DNA of 64,000 bases. Source: Hydrogenophaga crocea (GTDB taxonomy: Bacteria; Pseudomonadota; Gammaproteobacteria; Burkholderiales; Burkholderiaceae_C). Position 1 is the stretch's first letter, and each line of letters opens with the position of its first letter. The translations under genes and the position numbers were made by a program. Location: assembly GCF_011388215.1 (NCBI RefSeq), contig NZ_CP049989.1, positions 1,798,001-1,862,000 on the forward strand. Reading direction: 5' to 3'. The notes beneath the pieces were generated by a model. It was not told the origin of the DNA. It saw only the letters and a program-made list of their open reading frames with translations, and ran no database searches. Positions 38,333 to 47,712 of this stretch are shown in pieces.

Positions 38333-38887
38333 ATGAAATCGTGGCTCGTCCTCTCCCTGCTCGCCGGCTCGGCCCTGGCCCATGCCGCCCCGGGCAACAG
38401 CTGGGAGGACATGGACACGCTGCTCAAGGAAAAAGCGCTCATCACGCGCATTGGCGAGCAGGTGCAACAGGCGAGCAACACCGCCACCGAGCAGGCGTCC
38501 AGCCTGGTCATCAGTGCGCTCGCTTTTCTGGGCGTGCCCTACAAGTACGGCGGCAACACCCACGAAACCGGATTCGACTGCAGCGGCTTCGTGCGCGCGG
38601 TGTACGAACAGTCGGTGGGCAAGCTGCTGCCGCGTCGCTCCGACGAGCAGGCCGCTGCCACCCAGCCCATCGACCGCGGCGAACTCCAGCCCGGCGACCT
38701 GGTGTTCTTCAACACCATGCGGCGTGCCTTCAGCCATGTGGGCATCTACGTGGGCGACGGAAAGTTCGTGCATTCGCCGCGCGCCGGTGCCCAGGTGCGG
38801 GTGGAAGACATGAGCGGCAGCTACTGGAGCAAGCGCTTCAACGGCGCACGCCGGGTGCCGCTGAACCCGCAACAGGGCCAGCCCTGA
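38333..38887 (+). CDS. Secreted NlpC/P60 cell-wall peptidase
   Basis: Peptidoglycan endopeptidase of 184 residues, exported by a signal peptide ending near Ala18-Ala19. The C40 catalytic residues are Cys83 in FDCSGFVR, His135 in FSHVGIY and His147 in KFVHSPR. Between signal and catalytic domain lies a 40-residue helical segment (WEDMDTLLKEKALITRIG). Such single-domain enzymes cleave D-Glu-mesoDAP bonds in stem peptides. No SH3 or LysM wall-binding domain is present. The start ATG 38333 follows a promoter at leaderless distance. It converges with the BON-domain gene across 145 bases in which I see no clear terminator or gene. Confidence 0.92.
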   Translation: MKSWLVLSLLAGSALAHAAPGNSWEDMDTLLKEKALITRIGEQVQQASNTATEQASSLVISALAFLGVPYKYGGNTHETGFDCSGFVRAVYEQSVGKLLPRRSDEQAAATQPIDRGELQPGDLVFFNTMRRAFSHVGIYVGDGKFVHSPRAGAQVRVEDMSGSYWSKRFNGARRVPLNPQQGQP

Positions 38888-39032
38888 GCGCGGTGCCCGG
38901 CATCGGCCAGGCGCTATCCCTGTTCAATCGGGCCCGTCGCGGCGGATCACCCGCACCGGTGTGGGCGCGGGCCGGATGTCCTGTCCGATGGGGCGGGACG
39001 CTGCAGCGCCGTTCGGGCCAGCCTGCCGCACT

Positions 39033-39686
39033 CTAGAAGGCAACCTCGATCTGATCGACCACACTCAACACGCCCTTGGCTGCGTAGGCGGTGCCCACGG
39101 CGGCCCGGCGATCGGCCAGTGAATCCACCGTGCCGCGCAGCGTGACCACGCCGCCATCCACGTCGATCGATATGCGGCGCGCCTCCCGGTCGGCGTGGCG
39201 CTCCAGGGCCGAACTGATTTCCAGCAGGATCTCCCTCGGGTTTGCGCGCGGCTTGATCAAGAGGCCGTTGGCCACGCCGCGCACGCCCCGCAGGGTGCGC
39301 ACGGCGTGTTCAGCGCTCACGCGCTGGTGGTCCCAGTCCACGTCACCCACGAGGCGGACAAGACCGTCCTGAACCTCGACACGCACGCGCCCGTCGGGCA
39401 CGAGCGAATGCCACTGCAAGGCGTTCAGCGCCGCTTCCGCGATTTCACGGTCCGAGCGCGCATGGTCCGGTGGCAGGCAAACCTCAAGATCCAGCGCGAT
39501 GCCCCGCACGCCGGCCACACGGCGCACGGCGCGTTCGACCGCAAACTTCTGCGCAAACGTGTCCAGCGTGCCGCTGACCGTGGCGATGCCGCGGCGCACG
39601 GCCACGCCGATCTGGCCCGCGTCGATGGCCCGGTCCCAGGCCAACTCCTGCTCGATGTCGATCTTCAACTGAGAATCGGTCTTCAT
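39033..39686 (-). CDS. Three-BON-domain protein
   Basis: A 217-residue protein composed of three BON domains (about 5-70, 75-145 and 150-217), each with the G-V/I-x-x-V-x-x-G-x-V/L pattern, e.g. GIATVSGTLD, GLVRLVGDVD and GVVTLRGTVD. BON domains bind membranes or small ligands; OsmY has two. There is no signal peptide, so the protein is probably cytoplasmic or peripheral, unlike OsmY. The start ATG 39686 follows GGAG. Upstream is a promoter with an FNR-type box, suggesting induction under oxygen limitation. It is divergent from the secreted hydrolase. Confidence 0.9.
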   Translation of the reverse strand: MKTDSQLKIDIEQELAWDRAIDAGQIGVAVRRGIATVSGTLDTFAQKFAVERAVRRVAGVRGIALDLEVCLPPDHARSDREIAEAALNALQWHSLVPDGRVRVEVQDGLVRLVGDVDWDHQRVSAEHAVRTLRGVRGVANGLLIKPRANPREILLEISSALERHADREARRISIDVDGGVVTLRGTVDSLADRRAAVGTAYAAKGVLSVVDQIEVAF

Positions 39687-39751
39687 GGGGGCTCCTGGTG
39701 GCATGGGGGGCACAGACCGGCGAAGGCGTCGTGACCGGCGGTGCTGGGGCC

Positions 39752-39792
39752 AGTCTAGGCACGCGCGCCGGGCGTTGATTGACGCGTATCAA
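39752..39792 (-). promoter_or_regulatory. FNR/Anr-type class II promoter for the BON gene
   Basis: On the minus strand TTGAT-ACGC-GTCAA (39779-39792) matches the FNR consensus TTGAT-N4-ATCAA at nine of ten positions. TAGACT at 39752-39757 is a -10 element. The predicted start near 39745 puts the box centre at about -41, the class II spacing. The leader is about 58 bases. Confidence 0.65.
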
Positions 39793-39843
39793 GAGACGGC
39801 CGCCCGCGCGTCGCCAGGCGACCGGCCGAGCGAGCCGCCGCAT

Positions 39844-39872
39844 TTGACGAACCGCGCCCGGCCCCCTATGGT
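39844..39872 (+). promoter_or_regulatory. Candidate sigma-70 promoter for the alpha/beta hydrolase
   Basis: TTGACG (39844-39849), spacer of 17, TATGGT (39867-39872). Start predicted near 39879, with GGAG a few bases before the ATG at 39908. The same TTGACG-N17-TA...T form precedes the NlpC/P60 gene. Confidence 0.55.
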
Positions 39873-39907
39873 CCGGCGGCGCCATCCCAACGCCCCGGAG
39901 ACCTCCC

Positions 39908-41260
39908 ATGCCCGTCCGTCACCTTGCCTGCCTGGCGCTGGCCACCCTGGCTTTGCTCGCCGGCCCTGCCCGTGCGCAGGCGCCCAGCGACCCCAGGCCC
40001 CACGCCTGTCCGAGCGAGGTGCCCGCGGATGCGCGCTGCTTCACGGGCGAAGACGGCCTGGGCGGCTTTTACTGGATCGCCCTGCCCGCGAACTGGCAGC
40101 CCGCCACGGGCGTGCTGGTGGTGCATGCCCACGGCGGCCCGGCCGACACCGGGCCCGCGCGCTTCGACCGTGGCGAGGAAGACCTCAAGCGCTGGGCCGT
40201 GACCGTGCGGGCCGGCTACGCCTGGGTCGCGTCCACCTACCGACGCGGCGGCTATGGCGTGACCATGGCCGCCGAAGACAGCGAGCGCGCGCGGCGCGTG
40301 TTCGTGAAGCACTTCGGCCCGCCGCGCCGCACGCTGCTGCACGGCCAGAGCTATGGCGCTGGCGTGGCCAGCAAGGCGGCCGAACTCTATGGCACCGTGG
40401 ACGGCCCGAACGGCCCCACCGCCGGCCCCTACGACGGCGTGCTGCTCACCAGCGGCGTGATCGGCGGCGGCACGCGCGCCTACGACTTCCGCCTCGACCT
40501 GCGCGTGGTCTACCAGTACGTCTGCCAGAACCACCCGCGGGCCGGCGAACCCTCCTACCCGCTGTGGCAGGGCCTGCCGCTGGACGCCAAACTCACGCGC
40601 GCCGAGCTCGCGAACCGCGTGGACGAATGCACCGGCGTGCGCAAGCCCGCCGCGCAGCGCAGCGAGCAGCAGAAGGCCAACCTCGCCACGATCGTGAACG
40701 TGGTGCGCATTCCGGAGCGCTCGCTGATCGGGCACCTCAACTGGGCCACCTGGCTGTTCCGCGACCTCACGCAATTGCGGCTGGGCAACCGCAACCCCTT
40801 CGACAACAGCCGCGTGCGCTACCAGGGCTCGGCCGACGATGCCGCGCTCAACGCGGGCGTGCTGCGCTACAGCGCCGACCCGGTGGCCGCGGCCGAGCTC
40901 GCGCGCGACAGCGATCCGCAGGGCACCGTGCGCATGCCCGTGCTCTCGATGCACGCCATCCACGACCCCACGGCCTTCGTGGAGCTGCAGTCGGCGTACC
41001 GCGAGATCGTGGAGCGCGCCGGCAATGGCGACAAGCTGGTGCAGGTCTTCAGCGACGAGGCCGAGCACAGCTACCTGGGCGAGGCGCAGTACCCGGCGCT
41101 GTTCACCGCGCTGCTGAACTGGGTCGACCGGCAGGACAAGCCCACACCGGCCTCGGTCGCCGCGTTGTGCCGCGGCTACGAAGCCACCTACGGGCCAGGC
41201 TGCCGGATCGTGCCCGACTACCGCAGCCCGCCGCTGGCGAGCCGCGTGGCGCCGCGCTGA
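39908..41260 (+). CDS. Secreted alpha/beta hydrolase, substrate unknown
   Basis: A 450-residue exported hydrolase. The signal peptide MPVRHLACLALATLALLAGP is cleaved after ARA near residue 23. The nucleophile elbow GQSYG places Ser148 on a typical alpha/beta-hydrolase strand (LLHGQSYGAG); HAHGGP at 73-78 is the oxyanion-type loop, and DEAEHSYLG near residue 383 supplies the probable catalytic His. Four or more cysteines (34, 44, 217, 233, 410, 421 region) suggest periplasmic disulfides. No lipase lid or polysaccharide-binding domain is seen. It resembles large uncharacterised betaproteobacterial hydrolases; I do not assign a substrate. Confidence 0.85.
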   Translation: MPVRHLACLALATLALLAGPARAQAPSDPRPHACPSEVPADARCFTGEDGLGGFYWIALPANWQPATGVLVVHAHGGPADTGPARFDRGEEDLKRWAVTVRAGYAWVASTYRRGGYGVTMAAEDSERARRVFVKHFGPPRRTLLHGQSYGAGVASKAAELYGTVDGPNGPTAGPYDGVLLTSGVIGGGTRAYDFRLDLRVVYQYVCQNHPRAGEPSYPLWQGLPLDAKLTRAELANRVDECTGVRKPAAQRSEQQKANLATIVNVVRIPERSLIGHLNWATWLFRDLTQLRLGNRNPFDNSRVRYQGSADDAALNAGVLRYSADPVAAAELARDSDPQGTVRMPVLSMHAIHDPTAFVELQSAYREIVERAGNGDKLVQVFSDEAEHSYLGEAQYPALFTALLNWVDRQDKPTPASVAALCRGYEATYGPGCRIVPDYRSPPLASRVAPR

Positions 41261-41285
41261 ACCGCGGCGCGGCGCTCGCCCCGCT

Positions 41286-43112
41286 TCATCGCCGCTGCGG
41301 CGGCACGTCGGTGCAACTGCCGTGCGCCACTTCGGCCGCCAGGCCGATGCTCTCGCCCAGCGTCGGATGCGGGTGGATGGTCTTGCCGATGTCCACCGCG
41401 TCGGCGCCCATCTCGATGGCGAGACCGATCTCGCCGATCATGTCGCCCGCGTGCGTGCCCACGATGCCGCCGCCCAGGATGCGGCCATGGCCGTGCGCCT
41501 CGGGCGAATCGTCGAACAGCAGCTTGGTGAAGCCTTCGTCGCGGCCATTGGCGATGGCGCGCCCCGAGGCCGTCCAGGGGAACAGGCCCTTCTTGACCTT
41601 GATGCCCTGGGCCTTGGCCTGGTCTTCGGTGAGGCCCACCCAGGCCACCTCGGGGTCGGTGTAGGCCACGCTCGGGATCACACGTGCGTTGAACGCCGCC
41701 GCGGCGAGGTCGGGCTTGCCCTGCAGTTCGCCCGCGATCACCTCGGCCGCCACGTGGCCCTCGTGCACCGCCTTGTGCGCCAGCATGGGCTGGCCCACGA
41801 TGTCGCCGATGGCGAAGATGTGCGGCACGTTGGTGCGCATCTGCACGTCGACCTCGATGAAGCCGCGCTCGGTCACGGCCACGCCCGCGGCCTCGGCGCC
41901 GATCTTCTTGCCGTTGGGGCTGCGGCCCACGGCCTGGAGCACCAGGTCGTAGGTCTGCGGCGCGGGCGCGTTCTCGCCCTCGAACGTCACCTCGATGCCC
42001 GCCGGCGTGGCCTTGGCCGCCACCGTCTTGGTCTTGAGCATCACGTTGTCGAAACGCGGCGCGTTCATCTTCTGCCAGACCTTCACGAGGTCGCGGTCGG
42101 CGCCCTGCATCAGGCCGTCCATCATCTCCACCACGTCCAGGCGCGCGCCCAGCGTGCTGTAGACCGTGCCCATCTCGAGGCCGATGATGCCGCCGCCCAG
42201 GATCAGCATGCGCTTGGGCACGCCAGCGAGGCCGAGCGCTCCGGTGCTGTCGACCACGCGCGGGTCCTGCGGCATGAAAGGCAGGCGCACCGCCTGCGAG
42301 CCGGCCGCGATGATGGCCTTCTTGAAGCCCACCACCTGTTTCGCGCCGGTCTTGTCCTGGCCCTTGCCCTCGGTGAGCTCCACGCCCAGGTGGTTGGGGC
42401 CCACGAAGCTGCCATAGCCGCGCAGCACCGTGACCTTGCGCATCTTGGCCATGGCATTGAGGCCGCCAGTGAGCTTGCCGATCACCTTTTCCTTGTGGCC
42501 GCGCAGCTTCTCGATGTTGACCACCGGCCGGCCGTACTCGACGCCGAGGTCCGCCATGTGGCTCACCTCGTCCATCACCGCGGCCACGTGCAGCAGCGCC
42601 TTCGAGGGGATGCAGCCCACGTTGAGACAGACGCCGCCGAGCGTGGCGTAGCGCTCCACCAGCACGACCTTGAGGCCGAGGTCGGCGGCGCGGAACGCGG
42701 CCGAGTAACCGCCCGGGCCGCCGCCGAGCACGAGCACGTCGCACTCGAGGTCGGTGGCGCCGCCATAGGCCGCAGACGCGGGCGGCGCCGAGCGCACGGC
42801 CGGGGCCGCTGCCGTGGCGGGCGCGGGGGAAGCCGCAGCTGCAGCCGGGGCCGGCGCGGGGGCCGCGGCAGCGCCGTCGGCCTCGAGCGTGAGCACCACG
42901 CTGCCCTGCTTGACCTTGTCGCCCAGCTTGACCTTGAGTTCCTTCACCACGCCCGCGGCGGACGAGGGAATCTCCATCGAGGCCTTGTCGCTCTCGACCG
43001 TGATCAGGCTTTGTTCGGCCTTGACGGTGTCGCCCGGCTTGACCAGCAACTCGATCACCGCCACTTCGTCGAAGTCGCCGATGTCGGGGACCTGGATATC
43101 GATGAGTGCCAT
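41286..43112 (-). CDS. lpdA: Dihydrolipoyl dehydrogenase (E3) with fused lipoyl domain, PDH complex
   Basis: E3 of the pyruvate dehydrogenase complex, 608 residues. An N-terminal lipoyl domain (1-78; lipoyl Lys43 in ESDKASMEI) and a 40-residue Ala/Pro linker precede the FAD oxidoreductase, with GGGPGGYS at 130-137, redox Cys162/Cys167 in [10 protein letters not shown] and the His582/Glu587 pair in HPHPTLGE. Lipoyl-fused E3s are known from several bacteria including Neisseria and Ralstonia. The lipoyl domain is nearly identical to the first one of AceF. Last gene of aceE-aceF-lpdA, ten bases after aceF. Confidence 0.96.
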   Translation of the reverse strand: MALIDIQVPDIGDFDEVAVIELLVKPGDTVKAEQSLITVESDKASMEIPSSAAGVVKELKVKLGDKVKQGSVVLTLEADGAAAAPAPAPAAAAASPAPATAAAPAVRSAPPASAAYGGATDLECDVLVLGGGPGGYSAAFRAADLGLKVVLVERYATLGGVCLNVGCIPSKALLHVAAVMDEVSHMADLGVEYGRPVVNIEKLRGHKEKVIGKLTGGLNAMAKMRKVTVLRGYGSFVGPNHLGVELTEGKGQDKTGAKQVVGFKKAIIAAGSQAVRLPFMPQDPRVVDSTGALGLAGVPKRMLILGGGIIGLEMGTVYSTLGARLDVVEMMDGLMQGADRDLVKVWQKMNAPRFDNVMLKTKTVAAKATPAGIEVTFEGENAPAPQTYDLVLQAVGRSPNGKKIGAEAAGVAVTERGFIEVDVQMRTNVPHIFAIGDIVGQPMLAHKAVHEGHVAAEVIAGELQGKPDLAAAAFNARVIPSVAYTDPEVAWVGLTEDQAKAQGIKVKKGLFPWTASGRAIANGRDEGFTKLLFDDSPEAHGHGRILGGGIVGTHAGDMIGEIGLAIEMGADAVDIGKTIHPHPTLGESIGLAAEVAHGSCTDVPPQRR

Positions 43113-43122
43113 CTCGGGCTCC

Positions 43123-44802
43123 TTACAGCAGCACGCGACGGAAGTCGCTCAGCACCTGGCCCAGGTACGCGTTGAAGCGCGCGGCCGAGGCACCGTCGAT
43201 CACGCGGTGGTCCCAGGTGAGCGACAGCGGCAGCATCAGGCGCGGCTGGAAGGCCTTGCCGTCCCACACGGGCTCCATCTGGCTCTTGCACACACCCAGG
43301 ATGGCCACCTCGGGCGCGTTGATGATGGGCGTGAAGTAGCGTCCGCCAATGCCGCCCAGGCTGGAGATGGTGAAGGTCGCGCCGCTCATGTCGGCCGGCG
43401 AGAGCTTGCCCTCGCGCGCCTTCTTGGCGAGCTCGCCCATTTCCTGGCTGATCTGCAGCACGCCTTTCTTGTCGGCGTCCTTGAGCACCGGCACCACCAG
43501 GCCGTTGGGCGTATCGGCCGCGAAGCCGATGTGCCAGTAGTTCTTGAGCACCAGCGCATCGCCGTCGAGCGAGCTGTTGAACTCGGGAAACTTCTTGAGC
43601 GCGGCCACGCTGGCCTTGATCAGGAAAGCGAGCATGGTGACCTTGATGCCGGCCTTCTCGTTTTCCTTGTTGAGCTGCACGCGGAAGGCTTCGAGGTCGG
43701 TGATGTCGGCGTCGTCGTGGTTGGTGACGGCCGGGATCACGATGGCGTTGCGCGTGAGGTTGGCGCCGCTGATCTTCTTGATGCGGCTCAGCTCCTTGCG
43801 CTCGATCGGGCCGAACTTGGCGAAGTCGACCTTGGGCCAGGGCAGCAGGTCGAGACCCACACCCGTGCCGCCGCCGACAGCCGGGGCCTTGGCGGCCTGG
43901 GCCTGCGTCTGCACCGCACCGGCCATCACGGCCTTGGTGAAGTTCTGCACGTCGTCGAGCGTGATGCGGCCCTTGGGCCCGCTGCCCTTGACCTCGGCCA
44001 GCGGCACGCCGAGCTCGCGCGCGAACTTGCGCACCGAGGGCGAGGCGTGCGGCAGGCCCACGGGCGGCACCGTGGGGTTGTGCGCGGCCGGCGCGGGGGC
44101 CGGGGCGCTCGCGGTGGCAGGCGCGGCCACGGCGGCGGGCGCCGAAGCCGCCGGCGCGGGCGCTGCCGCGGTGGCGGGCGCGGCCGCCGGGGCCGGCGAA
44201 GACGCCGGCGCGGCACCACCGCCTTCGACGATCGCCAGCAGGTCGCCGATGTTGACCTTGTCGCCGACCTTGACCTTGAGCTCCTTGAGCTTGCCGGCCG
44301 CCGACGACGGGATCTCCATCGAGGCCTTGTCGCTCTCGACCGTGATCAGGCTCTGCTCGACCTTGATGGTGTCGCCGGGCTTCACGAGCACCTCGATCAC
44401 CGCCACGTCCTTGAAGTCGCCGATGTCGGGCACGCGCACCTCCACCGGGCCGCTGGCGGCCGGGGCCGGTGCGGCGGCGGCCGGGGCTGCAACGGCTGCC
44501 GCCGCGGGCGCTGCCGCAGGGGCCGCAGCAGGGGCCGCCGCAGGCGCCGTCGCCTGGGCGGCGCCCTCGGCCTCGAGCAGCACCACCACCGAGCCCTCTT
44601 TCACCTTGTCGCCGAGCTTGACCCTGAGCTCCTTCACCACGCCCGCGTGCGAGGACGGGATCTCCATCGAGGCCTTGTCGCTCTCGACCGTGATCAGCGA
44701 CTGCTCGGCCTTGACCGTGTCGCCGGGTTTGACCAGCAGCTCGATCACCGCCACTTCGTCGAAATCCCCGATGTCGGGCACCTTCACTTCAATGCTTGCC
44801 AT
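43123..44802 (-). CDS. aceF: Dihydrolipoyl acetyltransferase (E2p) of pyruvate dehydrogenase
   Basis: E2 core of PDH, 559 residues from ATG 44802 ([14 protein letters not shown]). Two lipoyl domains (1-80 with Lys43; 118-195 with Lys159) are joined by Ala/Pro linkers; a subunit-binding domain at about 252-287 ([16 protein letters not shown]) precedes the catalytic domain with His532 and Asp536 in [17 protein letters not shown] around both lysines matches the PDH branch. The DNA of both lipoyl modules and of the lpdA module is strikingly alike, a possible site of recombination. It lies 15 bases after aceE. Confidence 0.97.
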   Translation of the reverse strand: MASIEVKVPDIGDFDEVAVIELLVKPGDTVKAEQSLITVESDKASMEIPSSHAGVVKELRVKLGDKVKEGSVVVLLEAEGAAQATAPAAAPAAAPAAAPAAAAVAAPAAAAPAPAASGPVEVRVPDIGDFKDVAVIEVLVKPGDTIKVEQSLITVESDKASMEIPSSAAGKLKELKVKVGDKVNIGDLLAIVEGGGAAPASSPAPAAAPATAAAPAPAASAPAAVAAPATASAPAPAPAAHNPTVPPVGLPHASPSVRKFARELGVPLAEVKGSGPKGRITLDDVQNFTKAVMAGAVQTQAQAAKAPAVGGGTGVGLDLLPWPKVDFAKFGPIERKELSRIKKISGANLTRNAIVIPAVTNHDDADITDLEAFRVQLNKENEKAGIKVTMLAFLIKASVAALKKFPEFNSSLDGDALVLKNYWHIGFAADTPNGLVVPVLKDADKKGVLQISQEMGELAKKAREGKLSPADMSGATFTISSLGGIGGRYFTPIINAPEVAILGVCKSQMEPVWDGKAFQPRLMLPLSLTWDHRVIDGASAARFNAYLGQVLSDFRRVLL

Positions 44803-44817
44803 GTCGGTCTCCGGCAC

Positions 44818-47541
44818 TCAGGCGTACAGGGGGTTGATCTTGTCGGCCTTGATGCCGTACTTCTGGATCGCCTCGGCCACCTTGGCCGCGGGCAGCTTGC
44901 CCTCTTCGCTGAGCGCCTTGAGCGCAGCCACGACGATGTAGTGGCGGTTGATCTCGAAGTGCTCGCGCAGCTTGCTGCGGAAGTCGCTGCGGCCGAAGCC
45001 GTCGGTGCCGAGCACCTTGTAGGTGCGGCCCTTGGGCAGGAACGGGCGGATCTGCTCGGCGTAGTTCTTCATGTAGTCGGTCGACGCGATCACCGGGCCG
45101 GTGGTCTTGCCGAGCTGCTCGGTCACGAAGGCCGTGCGCGGGGTCTCGGTCGGGTGCAGCAGGTTCCAGCGTTCCGCGTCCTGGCCGTCGCGCGTGAGCT
45201 CGTTGAAGCTCGGGCAGCTCCAGATGTTCGCGGCCACGCCCCAGTCTTTCTCGAGCAGTTCCTGGGCGAAGAAGGATTCGCGCAGGATGCTGCCGCTGCC
45301 CAGCAGTTGCACCGTGGGCGCGTCGGCCTTGAGCGCGGGCGCCTGCTTGCACAGGTACATGCCCTTGATGATCTGCTCTTCGGTGCCGGGCTGCAGGCCG
45401 GGCATGGCGTAGTTCTCGTTGAGCAGCGTCAGGTAGTAGAAGACGTTCTCCTGGCGCTCCACCATGCGCTTGAGACCGTGGTGCATGATCACCGCGACCT
45501 CGTGCGCGAAGGTCGGGTCGTAGCTCACGCAGTTGGGAATGGTGCCCGCGAGGATGTGGCTGTGGCCGTCCTCGTGCTGCAGGCCTTCGCCGTTGAGCGT
45601 GGTGCGGCCCGAGGTGCCGCCGAGCAGGAAGCCGCGCGCCTGCATGTCACCGGCCGCCCAGGCCAGGTCGCCGATGCGCTGGAAACCGAACATCGAGTAG
45701 TACACGTAGAACGGCACCATGATGCGGTTGTTGGTGGAGTACGAGGTGGCCGCGGCGATCCAGCTCGCCATGCCGCCGGCCTCGTTGATGCCTTCCTGCA
45801 GGATCTGACCGGCCTTGTCCTCTCGGTAGTACATCACCTGGTCCTTGTCGACCGGGGTGTACTGCTGCCCTTTGGGGTTGTAGATGCCGATCTGGCGGAA
45901 CAGGCCTTCCATGCCGAAGGTGCGCGCCTCGTCGACCAGGATGGGCACCACGCGCGGGCCCAGGGCCTGGTCGCGCAGCAGCTGCGTGAGGAAGCGCACG
46001 TAGGCTTGCGTGGTGCTGATCTCGCGGCCTTCGGCGGTGGGCTCGAGCACGGCCTTGAAGGTTTCCAGCGAGGGCACGGTGAAGCTTTCGCTGCTCTTGG
46101 CGCGGCGGTGCGGCAGGTAGCCGCCCAGGGCCTTGCGGCGCTCGTGCAGGTACTTCATCTCCGGCGTGTCGTCGGCCGGCTTGTAGAACGGGATCTTGGG
46201 CAGCTCGCTGTCGGGGATGGGCACGTTGAAGCGGTCGCGCATGTAGCGGATGTCTTCGTCCGACAGCTTCTTGGTCTGGTGCGCGGTGTTCTTGCCTTCA
46301 CCGGCCTTGCCCATGCCGTAGCCCTTGACCGTCTTGACCAGCAGCACCGTGGGCTGGCCTTCGTGGTGGTAGGCGCGGTGGAAGGCTGCGTAGACCTTCT
46401 GCGCATCGTGGCCGCCGCGGCGCAGCGCCCAGATGTCGTCGTCGCTCATCTTGGACACCAGCTCCAGCGTGCGCGGGTCGCGGCCGAAGAAGTTCTTGCG
46501 CACGAAGGCACCGTCGTTGGCCTTCATGGCCTGGTAGTCGCCGTCGAGCGTGTCCATCATGATCTTGCGCAGCGCGCCGTCCTTGTCGCGCGCCAGCAGC
46601 GCGTCCCACTCGCGGCCCCAGAGCAGCTTGATGACGTTCCAGCCCGAGCCGCGGAACTCGCCTTCGAGCTCCTGGATGATCTTGCCGTTGCCGCGCACCG
46701 GGCCATCGAGGCGCTGCAGGTTGCAGTTGACGACGAACACCAGGTTGTCGAGCTTCTCGCGCGCGGCCAGGCCGATGGCGCCCAAGCTCTCGGGCTCGTC
46801 CATCTCGCCGTCGCCGCAGAAGACCCAGACCTTGCGCTGCGAGGTGTCGGCGATGCCGCGCGCGTGCAGGTACTTGAGGAAGCGCGCCTGGTAGATCGCC
46901 ATGATGGGGCCCAGGCCCATGGACACCGTGGGGAACTGCCAGAACTCGGGCATCAGCTTGGGGTGCGGGTAGCTGGAGAGGCCCTTGCCGTCGACTTCCT
47001 GGCGGAAGTTGAGCAGTTGGTCTTCGCTGAGCCGGCCTTCCATGAAGGCGCGCGCGTACACGCCGGGCGCGCTGTGGCCCTGGATGTAGAGCAGGTCACC
47101 GCCGTGCGTGCCACCGTTGTCGGTGTTGTCGGCATGCCAGAAATGGTTGAAGCCGACCGCGAACATGTGCGCGAGCGACTGGAAGGAGCTGATGTGGCCG
47201 CCCAGGTCGCCGCCGTCGGCGGGGTTCAGGCGGTTGGCCTTGACCACCATGGCCATGGCGTTCCAGCGCATGTAGGCGCGCAGGCGGCCTTCGAGTTCGA
47301 GGTTGCCGGGGTTGTGCGCCTCTTCGGACGGCTCGATGGTGTTGACGTAGCCGGTGGTGGCCGAGAACGGCATGTCCACGCTGTGCTGGCGGGCTTCTTC
47401 GAGCAGCTGTTCGAGCAGGAAGTGCGCGCGTTCGGGGCCTTCCTTTTCGATGACGGCGGTCAGCGCCTCCATCCATTCACGGGTTTCCTGGGCGTCCAGA
47501 TCCCCGGCCGCACGGCCGTTGTTCGCGTCGTTCGCTGACAT
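44818..47541 (-). CDS. aceE: Pyruvate dehydrogenase E1 component (homodimeric)
   Basis: Thiamine-diphosphate E1 converting pyruvate to acetyl-lipoyl-E2. The 907 residues are of the single-chain AceE type. Landmarks: QGHSAPGVYARAF at 154-166, TPP motif GDGEMDEPES at 243-252. The start ATG 47541 has AGGAG eight bases upstream. First gene of aceE-aceF-lpdA. It is divergent from a PAS sensor kinase, with 171 bases between the starts. A sigma-70-like promoter lies about 60-85 bases upstream of the start. Confidence 0.98.
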   Translation of the reverse strand: MSANDANNGRAAGDLDAQETREWMEALTAVIEKEGPERAHFLLEQLLEEARQHSVDMPFSATTGYVNTIEPSEEAHNPGNLELEGRLRAYMRWNAMAMVVKANRLNPADGGDLGGHISSFQSLAHMFAVGFNHFWHADNTDNGGTHGGDLLYIQGHSAPGVYARAFMEGRLSEDQLLNFRQEVDGKGLSSYPHPKLMPEFWQFPTVSMGLGPIMAIYQARFLKYLHARGIADTSQRKVWVFCGDGEMDEPESLGAIGLAAREKLDNLVFVVNCNLQRLDGPVRGNGKIIQELEGEFRGSGWNVIKLLWGREWDALLARDKDGALRKIMMDTLDGDYQAMKANDGAFVRKNFFGRDPRTLELVSKMSDDDIWALRRGGHDAQKVYAAFHRAYHHEGQPTVLLVKTVKGYGMGKAGEGKNTAHQTKKLSDEDIRYMRDRFNVPIPDSELPKIPFYKPADDTPEMKYLHERRKALGGYLPHRRAKSSESFTVPSLETFKAVLEPTAEGREISTTQAYVRFLTQLLRDQALGPRVVPILVDEARTFGMEGLFRQIGIYNPKGQQYTPVDKDQVMYYREDKAGQILQEGINEAGGMASWIAAATSYSTNNRIMVPFYVYYSMFGFQRIGDLAWAAGDMQARGFLLGGTSGRTTLNGEGLQHEDGHSHILAGTIPNCVSYDPTFAHEVAVIMHHGLKRMVERQENVFYYLTLLNENYAMPGLQPGTEEQIIKGMYLCKQAPALKADAPTVQLLGSGSILRESFFAQELLEKDWGVAANIWSCPSFNELTRDGQDAERWNLLHPTETPRTAFVTEQLGKTTGPVIASTDYMKNYAEQIRPFLPKGRTYKVLGTDGFGRSDFRSKLREHFEINRHYIVVAALKALSEEGKLPAAKVAEAIQKYGIKADKINPLYA

Positions 47542-47598
47542 CGCTGTCTCCTGTGGTGTGAAGGCCGAGCTTACGAAGGCCGCCCGGCGCTGTCGCGG

Positions 47599-47627
47599 AT
47601 TCTTTCACAGACCGACGGTGATTTCAA
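47599..47627 (-). promoter_or_regulatory. Candidate aceE promoter with repeated TGTGAAA boxes
   Basis: On the minus strand TTGAAA (47622-47627), a 17-base spacer and AAGAAT (47599-47604); predicted start near 47592. TGTGAAA occurs in the spacer (47603-47609) and again upstream (47642-47648), 39 bases apart in the same orientation, a possible regulator site. The boxes lie between aceE and the divergent kinase gene. Confidence 0.5.
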
Positions 47628-47671
47628 TATGCGCCAGTGCGTTTCACATTATGGTTTGGGACAGGCTTTGC

Positions 47672-47702
47672 TCACGGCGCCGTGACCCGCCTCACGTAGA
47701 CT
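47672..47702 (+). promoter_or_regulatory. Palindrome and -10 element before the sensor kinase
   Basis: TCACGGCGCCGTGA (47672-47685) is a perfect 14-base palindrome covering the expected -35 zone of a promoter whose -10 is TAGACT (47697-47702). The predicted start near 47709 would leave a leader of only about four bases, and no ribosome site is seen. The position suits a repressor or autoregulator. Confidence 0.45.
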
Positions 47703-47712
47703 CGCGGCCTCC

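Noticed and set aside
38888..39032. A possible small gene or terminator in the gap after the NlpC/P60 gene
   Set aside because: No open frame with a start and ribosome site and no stem with a T-run was found.
43926..44580. Tandem Ala/Pro-coding repeats considered as CRISPR or minisatellite
   Set aside because: They encode the flexible linkers of AceF in frame, and the units vary in length with no spacer pattern.
42814..47538. Long plus-strand open frame opposite aceE, aceF and lpdA
   Set aside because: Composition is Ala/Val/His/Arg with no motifs and it runs antisense to three certain genes.
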